A stretch of DNA of 54,246 nt. Origin: Desertivirga arenae (GTDB lineage: Bacteria > Bacteroidota > Bacteroidia > Sphingobacteriales > Sphingobacteriaceae). Of the stretch, positions 29,128 to 38,960 are shown piece after piece (within the stretch, counting starts at the first letter, position 1; the number at the start of each line of letters is the position of its first letter). The notes under the pieces were generated by a model. The model saw only the letters and a list, made by a program, of their open reading frames with translations, was not told the origin of the DNA and searched no databases. The DNA is taken from assembly GCF_017355785.1 (NCBI RefSeq), contig NZ_JAFEWE010000022.1, positions 1 to 54,246 of the forward strand, given 5' to 3'. The position numbers and the translations under genes were made by a program.

Positions 29128-31680
29128 TTATTTAACGCTATTTAATATTCCAATTATGATGGCTCCCATTGAAGCTACGGCTGTCGCTAGTCCAATAGTT
29201 TCGCCTGCAGTTAATTTTCTTTTTTCTTCCTTTGTAGGCACGAATATTTCTGCTCCAGATTTAACAATTGGGTAATTGTTAAATGTTAAAAATTTTTTGG
29301 TAGACTGAATACTGCCGTTTGGGTACAAGACGTAAGCCCTTTTTTTCAAAGCTTTTTGGCTAAATCCACCTGCATTAGAAATGTATTCCTTAAATCCCTT
29401 GTGAGAATCGTAAATAACAGTGACAGGAGATAAGACTTCACCGTTAACCTTAACAGTCTGAAGTTGTTTAGGAACCATTAATACGTCCCCTTCTTCTAGG
29501 ATCAAATCAAATTTAGCTTTGGGATGCTCCATGATACGATCTAGATTGATACCCACCAGAGATGATCCTAAAATATTTTCATCAACTCTTTCAGTGGAAT
29601 CATTTACGGTAGATTGAAGCCTTTTTAGTCGATCCACTTTTTCAACCTCAGTTTCTTTGCTACTAATTCTATTTTTCCCAGTTCCTTTTTCCGCAGCATC
29701 TCCTCTTTTGAAAGAGGCTCCGTCTAAATAAGCCAGGTCAGTAAATCCTCCTGCTCTAGCTACCAGATCAGAAATACGCTCATCTTTTCTAGTAATTGTA
29801 TAAGTTCCAGGGTAAAGCACTTCTCCTTCAACTCTCACATTCCTCTGAGTTTCATATCCTGCTGCATTTCTCACTACTACAATATCAAATGGTTGTAATA
29901 CGAATCTAGGTCCCTGAATTCGTAAATCCTGATCTACATCTACCTGAAATACCTGTGCTGTTTTGGAATTTGCTGCCCCTGCATCGGCATCTCTAACTCG
30001 TCTTGAGATCTCAATCCTCCTTGCACTTGCTCCTTCTTTAAATCCACCAGCTTGCTGGATTAGATCTTCCAAACTTTGGTTTTCAGAAAATGCAAATTGC
30101 CCAGGGTTTCTAACTTCTCCCTCAATAGTCACTCTATACTCGTCTCTTAAATCAAAAATAGAAGAGATAGTAATTGAGTCCTCTCGTGAAAGTGCTATAT
30201 CAGCTGCAGTTTGATTCAAGATCCTTCCTAAATCAAATGAAATAAGTTCCGAAGTATTATCTGTTCTTAAGCGTTTGATATATCCTCTCGGTAAAAAAGC
30301 ATCCTCTTTTACACCTTCAGCTTTCTTAATCAATTGGGAAAGCGTTAGCCCTGGTTCTAGTTCGTAAGCTCCTGGTCTGAATACTGCACCTTCAATTACT
30401 ACTCTATTTTCAAAGCGTTCAAGGATGGGCTCCGCAAAGTACTTATCTCCACTATTTGGAGTATAAGTTGCAAACTCATTTGCAAAAACGTCGGTAATGC
30501 GCCGCTCTTTAGCTGTGTTTTGAATTACCTTGATTCTTGCAGTATACGCTTCCGTTGTAAAACCTCCTGCAAACTCGATGATATCCCTTAAGCGATCTTT
30601 ATCTAAGGCCTCAAAGATATATGGTCTTTTAACTTCTCCGCTGAACTGAACTCTTTTACGATAGGTAGGGATACGAATAACGTCTTGATCTTGTAAACGA
30701 ACATTATTGCGTTGAAATCCTCTAAGTAAAAAATCATAGACGTCAATAGTTGAAACAACACGGCCGTTACGAATAACTTCTATAGTTCTGAATGATCCAT
30801 TCTCCGTTGGACCTCCCGACGCATATAAGGCATTGAAGGCTGTAGCAAGAGAAGGTAGGGTATAGGTTCCCGGACGGGTGACTTCACCTACTAGGGTTAC
30901 TTTAATACTGCGGATGTCTCCTAGAGAGATGGCTACTTTAGTATTACCGCTATTAATGTTAGAGTAAATTGTAGCGAGTCTAGAACGAATTCTGGCTGTA
31001 GCCTGTTCCATTGACAAGCCTGCTACCTGAACTACTCCTACATATGGAATATTGATCCTCCCCTCTGGAGAAACTACTAGTTTATAACTAGCTTCTGAGT
31101 ATCCATAAATGTCGATATTGATTTGATCATCAGGACCTATTGAGTAATTTGCAGGGGTTGCAATTCGCAAGTTGGGTTCAAATGTGATTTTTGAATTTTT
31201 GAACAGATCCGATCCAAATACTTTAGGCTTAAAAGCATTTAACGCTTCCTCTGCTTTTTCCGGATTTAATTCTACCTCTGATGAATCTGGTTCGTAGTTA
31301 AGTTGTCGCCCGCTAGTGTTATTGCTTCGAACATTCTTGTCATTTGAATTATTCTGGGTATTGCCACTTTTAGGCTTCTCGGTTGTATTTTGATTCTGCT
31401 TAAGTTTATTAACGCGTTCTCTTAGTTTTGAGATTTCCGAAGGAGCCATCCCCCTTGCAGATGCAACCTGCTCTAGTTGAGCTTCACTTAGTCCGCTTGC
31501 TTCAACTTGCTGGATAAATTGACGTATTTGAGCATCAGATAGCTCATCTACTCTAACAGAACTTAGGTTTTGAGTATTTTGAGCTAATACAGGCAAGGCA
31601 AACAGAAACAGAACAGAAAGTATTAACAGTCTGCAAATTTTATTAAGCTGTAACCTTGCAACAGATTTAGATTGTATCAT
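29128..31680 (-). CDS. Wza-like polysaccharide export outer-membrane protein with multiple SLBB domains
   Basis: The protein has a signal peptide (RLLILSVLFLFALPVLAQ), then a Q/N-rich helical spacer, a polysaccharide export (Wza N-terminal) domain starting around NYSIGPDDQINIDIYG, and a series of SLBB-like beta-grasp repeats (VTLVGEVTRPGTYTLP, VQFSGEVKRPYIFE, VVIEGAVFRPGAYELEPG, VTIEGEVRNPGQFAFSE, VRVEGEVLYPGTYTIT, VKVNGEVLSPVTVIYD). It ends with a hydrophobic segment. It should form the export channel. The frame is open to an ATG at 31707, but the ATG at 31680 (MIQSKSV) puts the signal peptide closer to the N-terminus and gives 850 residues; both are possible. Confidence 0.9.
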   Translation of the reverse strand: MIQSKSVARLQLNKICRLLILSVLFLFALPVLAQNTQNLSSVRVDELSDAQIRQFIQQVEASGLSEAQLEQVASARGMAPSEISKLRERVNKLKQNQNTTEKPKSGNTQNNSNDKNVRSNNTSGRQLNYEPDSSEVELNPEKAEEALNAFKPKVFGSDLFKNSKITFEPNLRIATPANYSIGPDDQINIDIYGYSEASYKLVVSPEGRINIPYVGVVQVAGLSMEQATARIRSRLATIYSNINSGNTKVAISLGDIRSIKVTLVGEVTRPGTYTLPSLATAFNALYASGGPTENGSFRTIEVIRNGRVVSTIDVYDFLLRGFQRNNVRLQDQDVIRIPTYRKRVQFSGEVKRPYIFEALDKDRLRDIIEFAGGFTTEAYTARIKVIQNTAKERRITDVFANEFATYTPNSGDKYFAEPILERFENRVVIEGAVFRPGAYELEPGLTLSQLIKKAEGVKEDAFLPRGYIKRLRTDNTSELISFDLGRILNQTAADIALSREDSITISSIFDLRDEYRVTIEGEVRNPGQFAFSENQSLEDLIQQAGGFKEGASARRIEISRRVRDADAGAANSKTAQVFQVDVDQDLRIQGPRFVLQPFDIVVVRNAAGYETQRNVRVEGEVLYPGTYTITRKDERISDLVARAGGFTDLAYLDGASFKRGDAAEKGTGKNRISSKETEVEKVDRLKRLQSTVNDSTERVDENILGSSLVGINLDRIMEHPKAKFDLILEEGDVLMVPKQLQTVKVNGEVLSPVTVIYDSHKGFKEYISNAGGFSQKALKKRAYVLYPNGSIQSTKKFLTFNNYPIVKSGAEIFVPTKEEKRKLTAGETIGLATAVASMGAIIIGILNSVK

Positions 31681-31744
31681 ATAAAGAGCATTCTCGCTTA
31701 AACCCATCTAGATAGATCGATTAATCGGTTTCTGAAAAATCGAA

Positions 31745-31752
31745 CAAAAATA
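31745..31752 (-). promoter_or_regulatory. Candidate -7 promoter box for the Wza-like/Wzz-like operon
   Basis: On the minus strand the bases read TATTTTTG, matching TAnnTTTG, 38 nt before the farther of the two possible start codons. No convincing TTG box was found at the usual spacing. Confidence 0.4.
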
Positions 31753-31917
31753 GAAAAATTAAGAGAAAGGGTTGAGGAAAAGTAGAATTATTTGAAACGT
31801 TTCTAGGAACAGAAAATATCTTCTGTATTAGGGATCTATGTTATATTCAAATAACACCATTGTCCAAGACTAATAGAATTTTTTAAGTTAAGCTAGCAAT
31901 ACCAATTACGAAAAATT

Positions 31918-31925
31918 TACATTTG
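31918..31925 (+). promoter_or_regulatory. Candidate -7 promoter box for the NHL lipoprotein gene
   Basis: TACATTTG is a full TAnnTTTG match 20 nt before the ATG at 31946, so the leader would be short. The upstream box is not obvious. It shares the 240-bp divergent region with the export operon. Confidence 0.4.
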
Positions 31926-31945
31926 CCCAGAATCTAATAATACTT

Positions 31946-33520
31946 ATGTCACAAAATCGGAAAAACCTTATCTTATTTCTAGCCATGATTATTATGGCTT
32001 CCATGACAGCTTGCGAAAAAAATGATGAGCTAAAGAGGCAAATCTCTGAATTAGAAACAAGGGTAAGTGGTATCGAGAGTCAAATCAGCGAAATTAATAA
32101 GAATCTTATTACTCTGTACCAACAGGATAAGCTCACAGGAGAAGAGGTTGCCGCATTGAAAGCCCTAACTGGAGCGCTATCCACAATCACCACTGAGATA
32201 AAAAGTCAAGTTTCGCTCAATGCAGCAGAAATTGAGAAATTAAAAGCGGCAATTGCTAATGCAGCTACTTTAGTTCAATATGAGCAATTAAAGGCTACTC
32301 TCAATCAACTAGAAGTGCTTATTAATAATAATCACATTGAGCAGTTAGCGACTGATGAGGCAACAAAGAAACTAAACTCAATTGTTATTCAACTATCTGC
32401 GGATGTGGAACACCTAAAATCTGTTGAACAAGTTATTAGACTTGATAGGCCAATCAACGTAACAGCTACAAAAGGATCTTACGGAAATAGGATAATAATC
32501 AGCTGGACGCCAATGCCTCTTGCTAAAAATTACCAGCTATTTAAATTTAACAGTCTTAAAGAGCAATACGAGATGATCAGTGAAGGTTCAGATACTACAT
32601 TTACTGATGTGAGCTCATTTAATGCATATGAGAAGGTATTTTACAAGGTTCGGGTTGTGAACAGTTCTACCGCCTATAGTGAGTTCAGCGATGTGAATTT
32701 CGGGTATACCTCAGGCCTCAAGTACAGTCTATACTTATATTTTGGATATGAGGGAAGCGCTCCAGGCTTATTTTCTTTTGCCATGCATGTCGCAACGGAC
32801 GCTTCTGATAATATTTTTATCAGTGATGAAGGGAATAACAGAGTTCAAAAGTTTGATCGCTCGGGTAACTTTATGGAAGTCTTTTACAATGGCAGTGGTG
32901 CCAGAGCAGTTGCATTCCTCAAAAATGGTAATACTATTGTAACAAGAACCCAGAGTAGCTCTTATATACAAATTCTTAGCCCTCAAAAGGCCGTGGTCAG
33001 TGAGTGGGGTACTTATGGCACAGGAAACAGTCAATTTGAAAACATAGAAGAGATAACTTTGGATGATGAAGAAAACCTATATGTTGTAGATGGTACTAAC
33101 AACTACGTGAAGAAGTTTGACAGCAATGGAAATTTTCTGCTGAAATTTCAAGGGGCAACCAGAGTTGCAAATCAATCAGATACAGGTTATCCTTTTGGTA
33201 TTTGTTTTTTGAATAACAAACTTTTTGTAACTTCCTCAAGGAATTCTTTAGTTAGAGTGTTTGATAAAGAAGGAAATCTAATTAAGACCTGGGATGCTGG
33301 GAGTATTGGTTATGCGATAAAAGCTCATAAGGGACGGTTATACATAGCTTGTAGCGGTTATATTCTCAAAACAGATGAAAACGGAGAGGTAAAGGAGAAG
33401 ATTGGTGAAGGGCTTCTTGGTAATTATGGTATTATAACAGGTTTGGCTGTCAATAGCAGGGATGAAGTTATTGTAAGTAACGTCTACGCCAGATCGATAA
33501 GGGTTTTTAAGGCTCTATAA
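31946..33520 (+). CDS. Surface lipoprotein with coiled coil, FN3-like domain and NHL-type beta-propeller
   Basis: The 524-residue protein begins with a lipoprotein signal peptide with lipobox MTAC (Cys23). It is followed by a coiled coil (about 25-75, ELKRQISELETRVSGIESQI) and a second helical stretch to about 165. An FN3-like beta domain spans about 165-255 (NRIIISWTPMPLAKNYQLF). A C-terminal propeller of NHL-type blades spans about 265-524, with motifs such as ISDEGNNRVQKFDRSGNF, YVVDGTNNYVKKFDSNGNF and SLVRVFDKEGNLIKTW. It is probably anchored to the outer membrane and binds protein or glycan through the propeller. It is the only plus-strand gene in this arm of the polysaccharide locus. 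No specific function is known to me. Confidence 0.8.
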   Translation: MSQNRKNLILFLAMIIMASMTACEKNDELKRQISELETRVSGIESQISEINKNLITLYQQDKLTGEEVAALKALTGALSTITTEIKSQVSLNAAEIEKLKAAIANAATLVQYEQLKATLNQLEVLINNNHIEQLATDEATKKLNSIVIQLSADVEHLKSVEQVIRLDRPINVTATKGSYGNRIIISWTPMPLAKNYQLFKFNSLKEQYEMISEGSDTTFTDVSSFNAYEKVFYKVRVVNSSTAYSEFSDVNFGYTSGLKYSLYLYFGYEGSAPGLFSFAMHVATDASDNIFISDEGNNRVQKFDRSGNFMEVFYNGSGARAVAFLKNGNTIVTRTQSSSYIQILSPQKAVVSEWGTYGTGNSQFENIEEITLDDEENLYVVDGTNNYVKKFDSNGNFLLKFQGATRVANQSDTGYPFGICFLNNKLFVTSSRNSLVRVFDKEGNLIKTWDAGSIGYAIKAHKGRLYIACSGYILKTDENGEVKEKIGEGLLGNYGIITGLAVNSRDEVIVSNVYARSIRVFKAL

Positions 33521-33542
33521 TCTATTTGCTGCTATCTCATAA

Positions 33543-33584
33543 TACTCGTACTGGTCTTATAGTAAATTTTGACCGGTACGAGTA
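33543..33584 (+). terminator. Inverted repeat after the NHL lipoprotein gene, likely terminator
   Basis: Arms at 33543-33556 (TACTCGTACTGGTC) and 33571-33584 (GACCGGTACGAGTA) pair over 14 bp with one wobble, enclosing a 14-nt loop. It lies 23 nt after the stop. There is no strong T-run after it, so it may be a weak or bidirectional terminator. Confidence 0.6.
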
Positions 33585-33681
33585 ATTATCATTTCTAAGC
33601 TCCCAAAAAACATCTTATAAGTATTGTTTTAAGCTGCTTCACAAAGAAATAGGTGATTCATTTAGATCAACGGGAGCACAC

Positions 33682-33713
33682 AAAAAAACCGCCTCAAGTT
33701 CCCTGAGACGGCC
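33682..33713 (-). terminator. Rho-independent terminator after gmd
   Basis: On the minus strand CCGTCTCA pairs with TGAGGCGG (one wobble) and is followed by a run of seven T. It lies 29 nt after the gmd stop. Confidence 0.82.
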
Positions 33714-33741
33714 TATTCCTTCACAAATAAGAGAAAACCTT

Positions 33742-34878
33742 TTATTCGAAATAATTCAAAATGTTATATCCACCTTGTTTCAGATACTCATCTTTCTTAA
33801 CCAAGTTTAAGTCAGACTGCATCATGTCTTTACATAGTGCTTGCAGGTCATATTTAGGCTGCCATCCAAGCTTAGTTTTAGCTTTAGTTGGATCACCTAA
33901 TAATAGATCTACTTCAGTTGGACGGTAGTAACGAGGGTCTACTTTCACTACAGTCTGACCGATTTTTAAAGCGTCAAGGTTTAATCCAAGATCTAATGCT
34001 TTAACCTGATCGACGTCAATGATCACACCTTTTTCGTTTTCTTCCTGACCGCTGAATTCGATTTCGATTCCAAGTTCAGCAAAGCTCATTCTTACGAAGT
34101 CACGAACAGTTGTAGTAACACCAGTTGCGATTACATAATCTTCAGCAACATCTTGTTGAAGGATCAACCACATAGCTTCTACATAGTCTTTCGCATGTCC
34201 CCAGTCGCGTTGAGCAGAAAGGTTACCAAGGTGTAAGCAGTTTTGCAGACCTAAAGCAATTTTAGAAGCTGCACGAGTGATCTTACGTGTTACGAAAGTT
34301 TCCCCTCTGATCGGACTCTCGTGGTTGAATAAGATACCGTTACAAGAGTACATGCCATATGCTTCACGATAGTTCACTGTGATCCAGTAGCCGTACATTT
34401 TAGCTACAGCGTATGGAGAACGTGGGTAAAAAGGAGTGGTTTCGCTTTGTGGAACTGCCTGTACTAATCCGTAAAGTTCAGATGTTGAGGCCTGGTAGAT
34501 ACGGGTTTTCTGAGTCAATCCTAATAAACGAACGGCTTCAAGGATCCGTAATGTTCCGATTCCATCAGCGTTAGCTGTATATTCTGGAGTATCGAAACTC
34601 ACTTTTACGTGACTCATTGCAGCAAGATTGTAAATCTCATCTGGCTGAATTTCCTGGATAATACGGATTAAGTTGGTTGAATCAGTTAAATCTCCGTAAT
34701 GTAACTGAAGTTTAATGTTCGTGTCGTGTGGATCCTGGTAAAGGTGGTCTATACGATCAGTATTAAACAAAGAAGCACGTCTTTTCAGACCGTGTACCTG
34801 ATATCCTTTTTTTAGTAGGAACTCCGCCAGGTACGCACCGTCCTGACCAGTAATTCCAGTGATTAAAGCTACTTTCAT
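33742..34878 (-). CDS. gmd: GDP-mannose 4,6-dehydratase
   Basis: Gmd converts GDP-mannose to GDP-4-keto-6-deoxymannose, the precursor of GDP-fucose, GDP-rhamnose and GDP-perosamine. The 378-residue SDR protein shows the NADP motif [35 protein letters not shown], the SELYG segment with the catalytic Thr/Ser region, [15 protein letters not shown] (YxxxK) and [17 protein letters not shown]. This is definitive. No fucose synthase (fcl) or other second-step enzyme is in the window. A GT11-type fucosyltransferase gene nearby makes GDP-fucose the likeliest product. Confidence 0.97.
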   Translation of the reverse strand: MKVALITGITGQDGAYLAEFLLKKGYQVHGLKRRASLFNTDRIDHLYQDPHDTNIKLQLHYGDLTDSTNLIRIIQEIQPDEIYNLAAMSHVKVSFDTPEYTANADGIGTLRILEAVRLLGLTQKTRIYQASTSELYGLVQAVPQSETTPFYPRSPYAVAKMYGYWITVNYREAYGMYSCNGILFNHESPIRGETFVTRKITRAASKIALGLQNCLHLGNLSAQRDWGHAKDYVEAMWLILQQDVAEDYVIATGVTTTVRDFVRMSFAELGIEIEFSGQEENEKGVIIDVDQVKALDLGLNLDALKIGQTVVKVDPRYYRPTEVDLLLGDPTKAKTKLGWQPKYDLQALCKDMMQSDLNLVKKDEYLKQGGYNILNYFE

Positions 34879-35065
34879 TAATCCTTTTTTATTGATTGAA
34901 TAATTGTTGAATTGTTCTTTAGTAAATGTCCTGTGAAAATAGAAAAATTATTTCGTTTATGAAGTATAATTGAAAAAATCCTATTTTGTTTGCGCTCTCT
35001 TTGTATTTTTCATAAAAATATTGCAGATTCTCTCTCTACCAGAACAAATCGGCCTATAGAGGGTA

Positions 35066-35938
35066 TTACAAGATATCGTGCTGCAGGATTCTCAGAAGAT
35101 ACTGACCATAGCCACTCTTCACCAAAGGAGCTGCCACTTCTTTCAATTCTTCAGCAGTAATAAAGCCCATACGATAAGCAATCTCCTCAATACATCCGAT
35201 TTTCAAGCCTTGACGTTCTTCAATCACCTGTACAAACTGACCTGCTTGCATTAGTGAATTGAAGGTTCCCGTATCCAACCATGCAGTACCGCGACTCAAT
35301 ACACCAACTTTCAGCTTTTCTCTGCGTAGGTATTCTTTATTTACATCAGTGATTTCATACTCTCCCCTAGGTGAGGGCTCTATGTTCTTTGCGATCTCAA
35401 TAACTGAGTTATCGTAAAAATACAATCCAGGAACAGCATAATTTGATTTTGGTTTTTCTGGCTTCTCTTCAATAGAGATAACCTGATTATTTGCATCAAA
35501 TTCAACTACACCATAGCGCTCAGGATCAGCTACCGGATAAGCAAAAACTACACCTCCTTCTGGTTCTTTTAGCTCCTGTAATAAAACAGATAGACCATCC
35601 CCATAGAAAATATTATCCCCTAAAATTAATGCAACGCTGTCGTCTCCAACAAATTCTTCGCCTATTACAAATGCCTGAGCCAGACCGTTTGGCTGTTCCT
35701 GCACAGCGTAAGTGAATTTGCAACCAATGCGACTTCCATCTCCTAAAAGCTTCTCAAAGTTTGGCAAGTCATGAGGGGTGCTGATGATAAGGACTTCCTT
35801 TATTCCCGCCAACATCAAAATAGACAGCGGATAATAGATCATCGGCTTATCATAAACCGGCATCATTTGTTTACTTGTGGCAAGGGTTAGGGGATGTAGT
35901 CTTGTACCTGATCCTCCTGCTAGTATAATTCCTTTCAT
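35066..35938 (-). CDS. rmlA: Glucose-1-phosphate thymidylyltransferase
   Basis: RmlA makes dTDP-glucose from dTTP and glucose-1-phosphate, the first step to dTDP-L-rhamnose. The 290-residue protein has the nucleotide-binding [11 protein letters not shown], the [17 protein letters not shown] segment, [13 protein letters not shown] and [18 protein letters not shown], all diagnostic. The matching RmlD gene is 17 kb to the right on the same strand. RmlB and RmlC are not in this window. The two rml genes therefore bracket the variable plus-strand cluster and the mobile elements. Confidence 0.96.
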   Translation of the reverse strand: MKGIILAGGSGTRLHPLTLATSKQMMPVYDKPMIYYPLSILMLAGIKEVLIISTPHDLPNFEKLLGDGSRIGCKFTYAVQEQPNGLAQAFVIGEEFVGDDSVALILGDNIFYGDGLSVLLQELKEPEGGVVFAYPVADPERYGVVEFDANNQVISIEEKPEKPKSNYAVPGLYFYDNSVIEIAKNIEPSPRGEYEITDVNKEYLRREKLKVGVLSRGTAWLDTGTFNSLMQAGQFVQVIEERQGLKIGCIEEIAYRMGFITAEELKEVAAPLVKSGYGQYLLRILQHDIL

Positions 35939-36966
35939 TATTAACTGAATTAATATTTAATCAAAAATGATTTTTGAAGAGCACATCTTGTTAGCTATAA
36001 ATAGGCCACGACTGTTACGTCAATAGGTGTCATAAATGATTTCTATTAAAATGTGAATCCCGCGTTAAGTAAACTTGGTTCTCAACTATTTTCTAAATAC
36101 TCGAATTAAAGATTTACAAGAATGTCCATCACCATGTCTAATGTTTCGTCTTACACTCGAAAACAGATTCTTTAAACTGTTTTGTTCGAAGGACATTAAA
36201 GCAAAACATGCCCTCCTTGATACCGTATAATCCGAATGTTTTACTCATAAATGAAAAAGTTGATAAATAAGGGGTAAAAGTAGTTTTTTTTTCCAACTCT
36301 TATTTACAATTTGTTCATTTCTGGCTGCTTAGCAAGCTTTTTAAAGTCCTAAGGATCCGACGCTCAAACATTTCTATGCACCATTGCCCATGCGTATAAA
36401 ACTTTGAAAACGTACTGTCAAAAAAGTTCTAAAGGCCGCACAAAGCATTGAAAATGAACACAATTGTGGGGTGGTCAGGGGTGCGGCTCGTGGTGTATTG
36501 ATATCAAATCGCCTTTTTAATAGTTTCGAGAACTCGTAAACAAAGCAGTCTGAATCGGGGAGGCTACACTTCCTGGTACAAATGCCGTCTCCGACGTGGT
36601 TAAATCTGGTGAAGTAATGTAATGGGCATTAATGGTTAGGTGTAATGGGATATTTCCAAATTTAGCTGCTCGGATTATTCATTTAATTTAAATTAAAAAA
36701 TTACCTGATTTTTTCCTAGTTTTGCATCTTTTAAATTACTTAGTCATCTGTTGTAGATTTACATGGCTGGAGTTCAAAATATACGATAGGTTATTCAAAA
36801 AGAATAACAAATAATATGGATGTTTAAGAAAAGAAAAACTTTAACAGATCGGGTAAGGCGTATTAGGTTAGTTCAGTTTGCGATGCAACAGTAGTTGATA
36901 GTCAATGACCATCTTTGATTTATATAAAAACCTCTATCATATAAAATTCAATTTCATAACAGTAAG
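35939..36966. other. About 1 kb without a convincing gene, between the two arms of the polysaccharide locus
   Basis: No ORF of real-gene quality is present on either strand. Visible pieces are an AAAACAG/CTGTTTT hairpin (36160-36183), a GGGGTGGTCA motif (36469-36478) resembling an insertion-sequence end, a candidate -7 box (36717-36724) and a perfect 7-bp hairpin (36790-36808). The last two would lie at the start and inside the leader of the flippase gene. The middle part (about 36400-36650) is less AT-rich than its surroundings and may be a remnant of lost DNA. Confidence 0.5.
36717..36724 (+). promoter_or_regulatory. Candidate -7 promoter box for the plus-strand polysaccharide cluster
   Basis: TAGTTTTG matches TAnnTTTG. 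It would give a leader of about 235 nt before the flippase ATG, containing the hairpin GTTATTC-AAAAA-GAATAAC at 36790-36808. No good TTG box is seen upstream. Confidence 0.35.
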
Positions 36967-38325
36967 ATGATCAATTCTTTGACCATGTCTATAAAAAAAT
37001 TCTTCAAAGGACATGAGAGAACATTAAGTGCAAAAAGAAACATATTAGTCTCGTTGCTATGTAAAGGTGCCTCCATGGCTGCTACTTTCTTTTTAATACC
37101 AATGACTATTAATTACATACAACCTCGTCAATATGGAATTTGGTTAACTTTAAGTTCGATTATAAGTTGGTTTAATTTTTTTGATGTTGGGTTAGGACAT
37201 GGATTAAAAAATCGACTGGCTGAAAGTAATGCTTTGAACCAAGATCAGGATTCGAAAGCGTATATAAGCTCTACATATGCAATGATTGGTGCAATCTCAT
37301 TAATCGTTTTTATATGTTTTGCAGTTATTAATCCTTTTTTAAGTTGGAATAGCATACTTAATGTCGATGATTTAAGCAATAGTTATATAGCTACCCTTTC
37401 TTTAATTGTGATGGGTGGCTTTTGTATCCAACTAGTCACGCAGCTAATATTCAGTGTACTTACTGCATTTCAATTGGTTTCAACTGTATCTGTTGTTAAT
37501 GGGCTAGGACAAATACTTTCTTTATTGGGTGTTTTTTTGCTTATTAGATTCACCACGCCGACTTTACTCTACTTAGTATTGCTTCTCGTAAGTATTCCAA
37601 TCTTTTGTCAACTCGTTACTTCATTTGTAGTATACCTAACACGCTTTAAAAAATTTTCACCGCAGATATCGCACATAAAAAGAAACTATGCTAAGGGTTT
37701 GTTGAATATAGGAGGAAAATTTTTTTTTATCCAAATAGGCGCTCTTATTCTTTTTCAAACAGATAACATTATTCTAACACAGGTTCTTGGGCCAAAAGAA
37801 GTAGCTATATTTAATGTTACCTATCGCTTGTTTTACTTGATAGTGGCATTCTTTACGATTTTTATGGATCCGTTTTGGGTTGCATTCGCTGATGCTTATA
37901 TAAAGAATGACTTAAGCTGGATCAAAAATGCATTTAGCAAGATATATAAAGTTTGGCTAGCATCAATTGTACTGGCAGTTATTATGCTATTGTTATCTCC
38001 TTATATTTATAGGGTATGGGTAGGTGAAAGCATTAAAATTGACTTTCTAACATCTGCAAGCATGGCTATTTATGCAGTAGCCATATGCTGGATGACCGTA
38101 CATAACTATTTCATAAATGGTGTCGGTAAAATTAGATTGCAATTGATATTATATGGAATAAGTGCTTTAATTAATATACCGATAGGAGTATTGTTTGCCC
38201 GGTGGTGGGGCATAAGCGGTTTAGTTTTTTCGAATATTCTTATTGTTCTAGTGATGGGGATGACATTTTATTTTCAGTGCCGTAGAATTTTGAATGGTAC
38301 GGCTAAAGGTATATGGAATAAGTAA
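36967..38325 (+). CDS. Oligosaccharide flippase, Wzx-like
   Basis: The 452-residue inner-membrane protein has about twelve hydrophobic segments and the polysaccharide-biosynthesis (MATE-like) pattern. The N-terminal NILVSLLCKGASMAATFFLIPMT and the YGIWLTLSSIISWFNFFDVGLGHGLKNRL segment are typical of Wzx/RfbX. It should flip the undecaprenyl-linked repeat unit to the periplasm. An in-frame ATG at 36988 (MSIKKFFKG) is an alternative start. It is the first gene of the AT-rich plus-strand cluster. Confidence 0.9.
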   Translation: MINSLTMSIKKFFKGHERTLSAKRNILVSLLCKGASMAATFFLIPMTINYIQPRQYGIWLTLSSIISWFNFFDVGLGHGLKNRLAESNALNQDQDSKAYISSTYAMIGAISLIVFICFAVINPFLSWNSILNVDDLSNSYIATLSLIVMGGFCIQLVTQLIFSVLTAFQLVSTVSVVNGLGQILSLLGVFLLIRFTTPTLLYLVLLLVSIPIFCQLVTSFVVYLTRFKKFSPQISHIKRNYAKGLLNIGGKFFFIQIGALILFQTDNIILTQVLGPKEVAIFNVTYRLFYLIVAFFTIFMDPFWVAFADAYIKNDLSWIKNAFSKIYKVWLASIVLAVIMLLLSPYIYRVWVGESIKIDFLTSASMAIYAVAICWMTVHNYFINGVGKIRLQLILYGISALINIPIGVLFARWWGISGLVFSNILIVLVMGMTFYFQCRRILNGTAKGIWNK

Positions 38326-38354
38326 TATAAAATAAATTATTGGTCATTTCGAGA

Positions 38355-38960
38355 ATGTCTCTGTTTAGATTCCTTAAAAAAAAGCATTTTGAATGGTATG
38401 TGAAGTATACCCATTTTATTACAAAGATACTGTTTCGCTTAAACAAGGTTGAGTTTAGGCGCTTCACGGCAGTGGGAGTGCCGATACTTGATATAGATAA
38501 AAATGGTAGGTTAAAACTCGGAGATGACGTCGGTTTAGTTAGTGAAGCTAAATATGCAACACTTGGCAGAAGTAACCGTTGCAAATTTGTTGTTTGGTCA
38601 GGAGCGAATCTTATAATAGGAAATAAGGTTGGAATGAGTAATGCAACTATCGTAGCTACATCATCGGTAAGTTTAGGAGATAATATTTTAATTGGAGGAG
38701 GTGTAACAATTGTAGATAGTGATTTTCATTCTCTCAATTATAATCACTGGCACACAGATTTAGATTATGAGTATATGAGAAAATTTCCAGTTGTGATAAA
38801 AGATAACGTTTTTATTGGTATGAATTCGATTATTTTAAAAGGAGTAACAATTGGTGCCAACGTAATTATTGCTGCTGGGTCGGTCGTATTTAAAGACATT
38901 CCTGACAATGAAATATGGGGAGGTAACCCTGCTAAGTTTATTAAAAGAAGGGACTTATAG
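38355..38960 (+). CDS. Hexapeptide-repeat (LbH) sugar O-acetyltransferase
   Basis: The protein has about 201 residues and a left-handed beta-helix built of hexapeptide repeats (VGMSNATIVATSSVSLGDNILIGGG, VIKDNVFIGMNSIILKGVTIGANVIIAAGSV). The loop VTIVDSDFHSLNYNHWH holds the catalytic His region, as in NeuD/WbbJ-type O-acetyltransferases that use acetyl-CoA. The frame opens at a TTG at 38340, but the ATG at 38355 is preferred. Its TAG stop shares bases with the GTG start of the next gene. Confidence 0.88.
   Translation: MSLFRFLKKKHFEWYVKYTHFITKILFRLNKVEFRRFTAVGVPILDIDKNGRLKLGDDVGLVSEAKYATLGRSNRCKFVVWSGANLIIGNKVGMSNATIVATSSVSLGDNILIGGGVTIVDSDFHSLNYNHWHTDLDYEYMRKFPVVIKDNVFIGMNSIILKGVTIGANVIIAAGSVVFKDIPDNEIWGGNPAKFIKRRDL

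Noticed and set aside
36400-36650. Short open frames (KKVLKAAQSIENEHN and IGEATLPGTNAVSDV) as gene remnants
   Set aside because: Neither matches a family I recognise, both are short and lack starts; not enough for a gene call.
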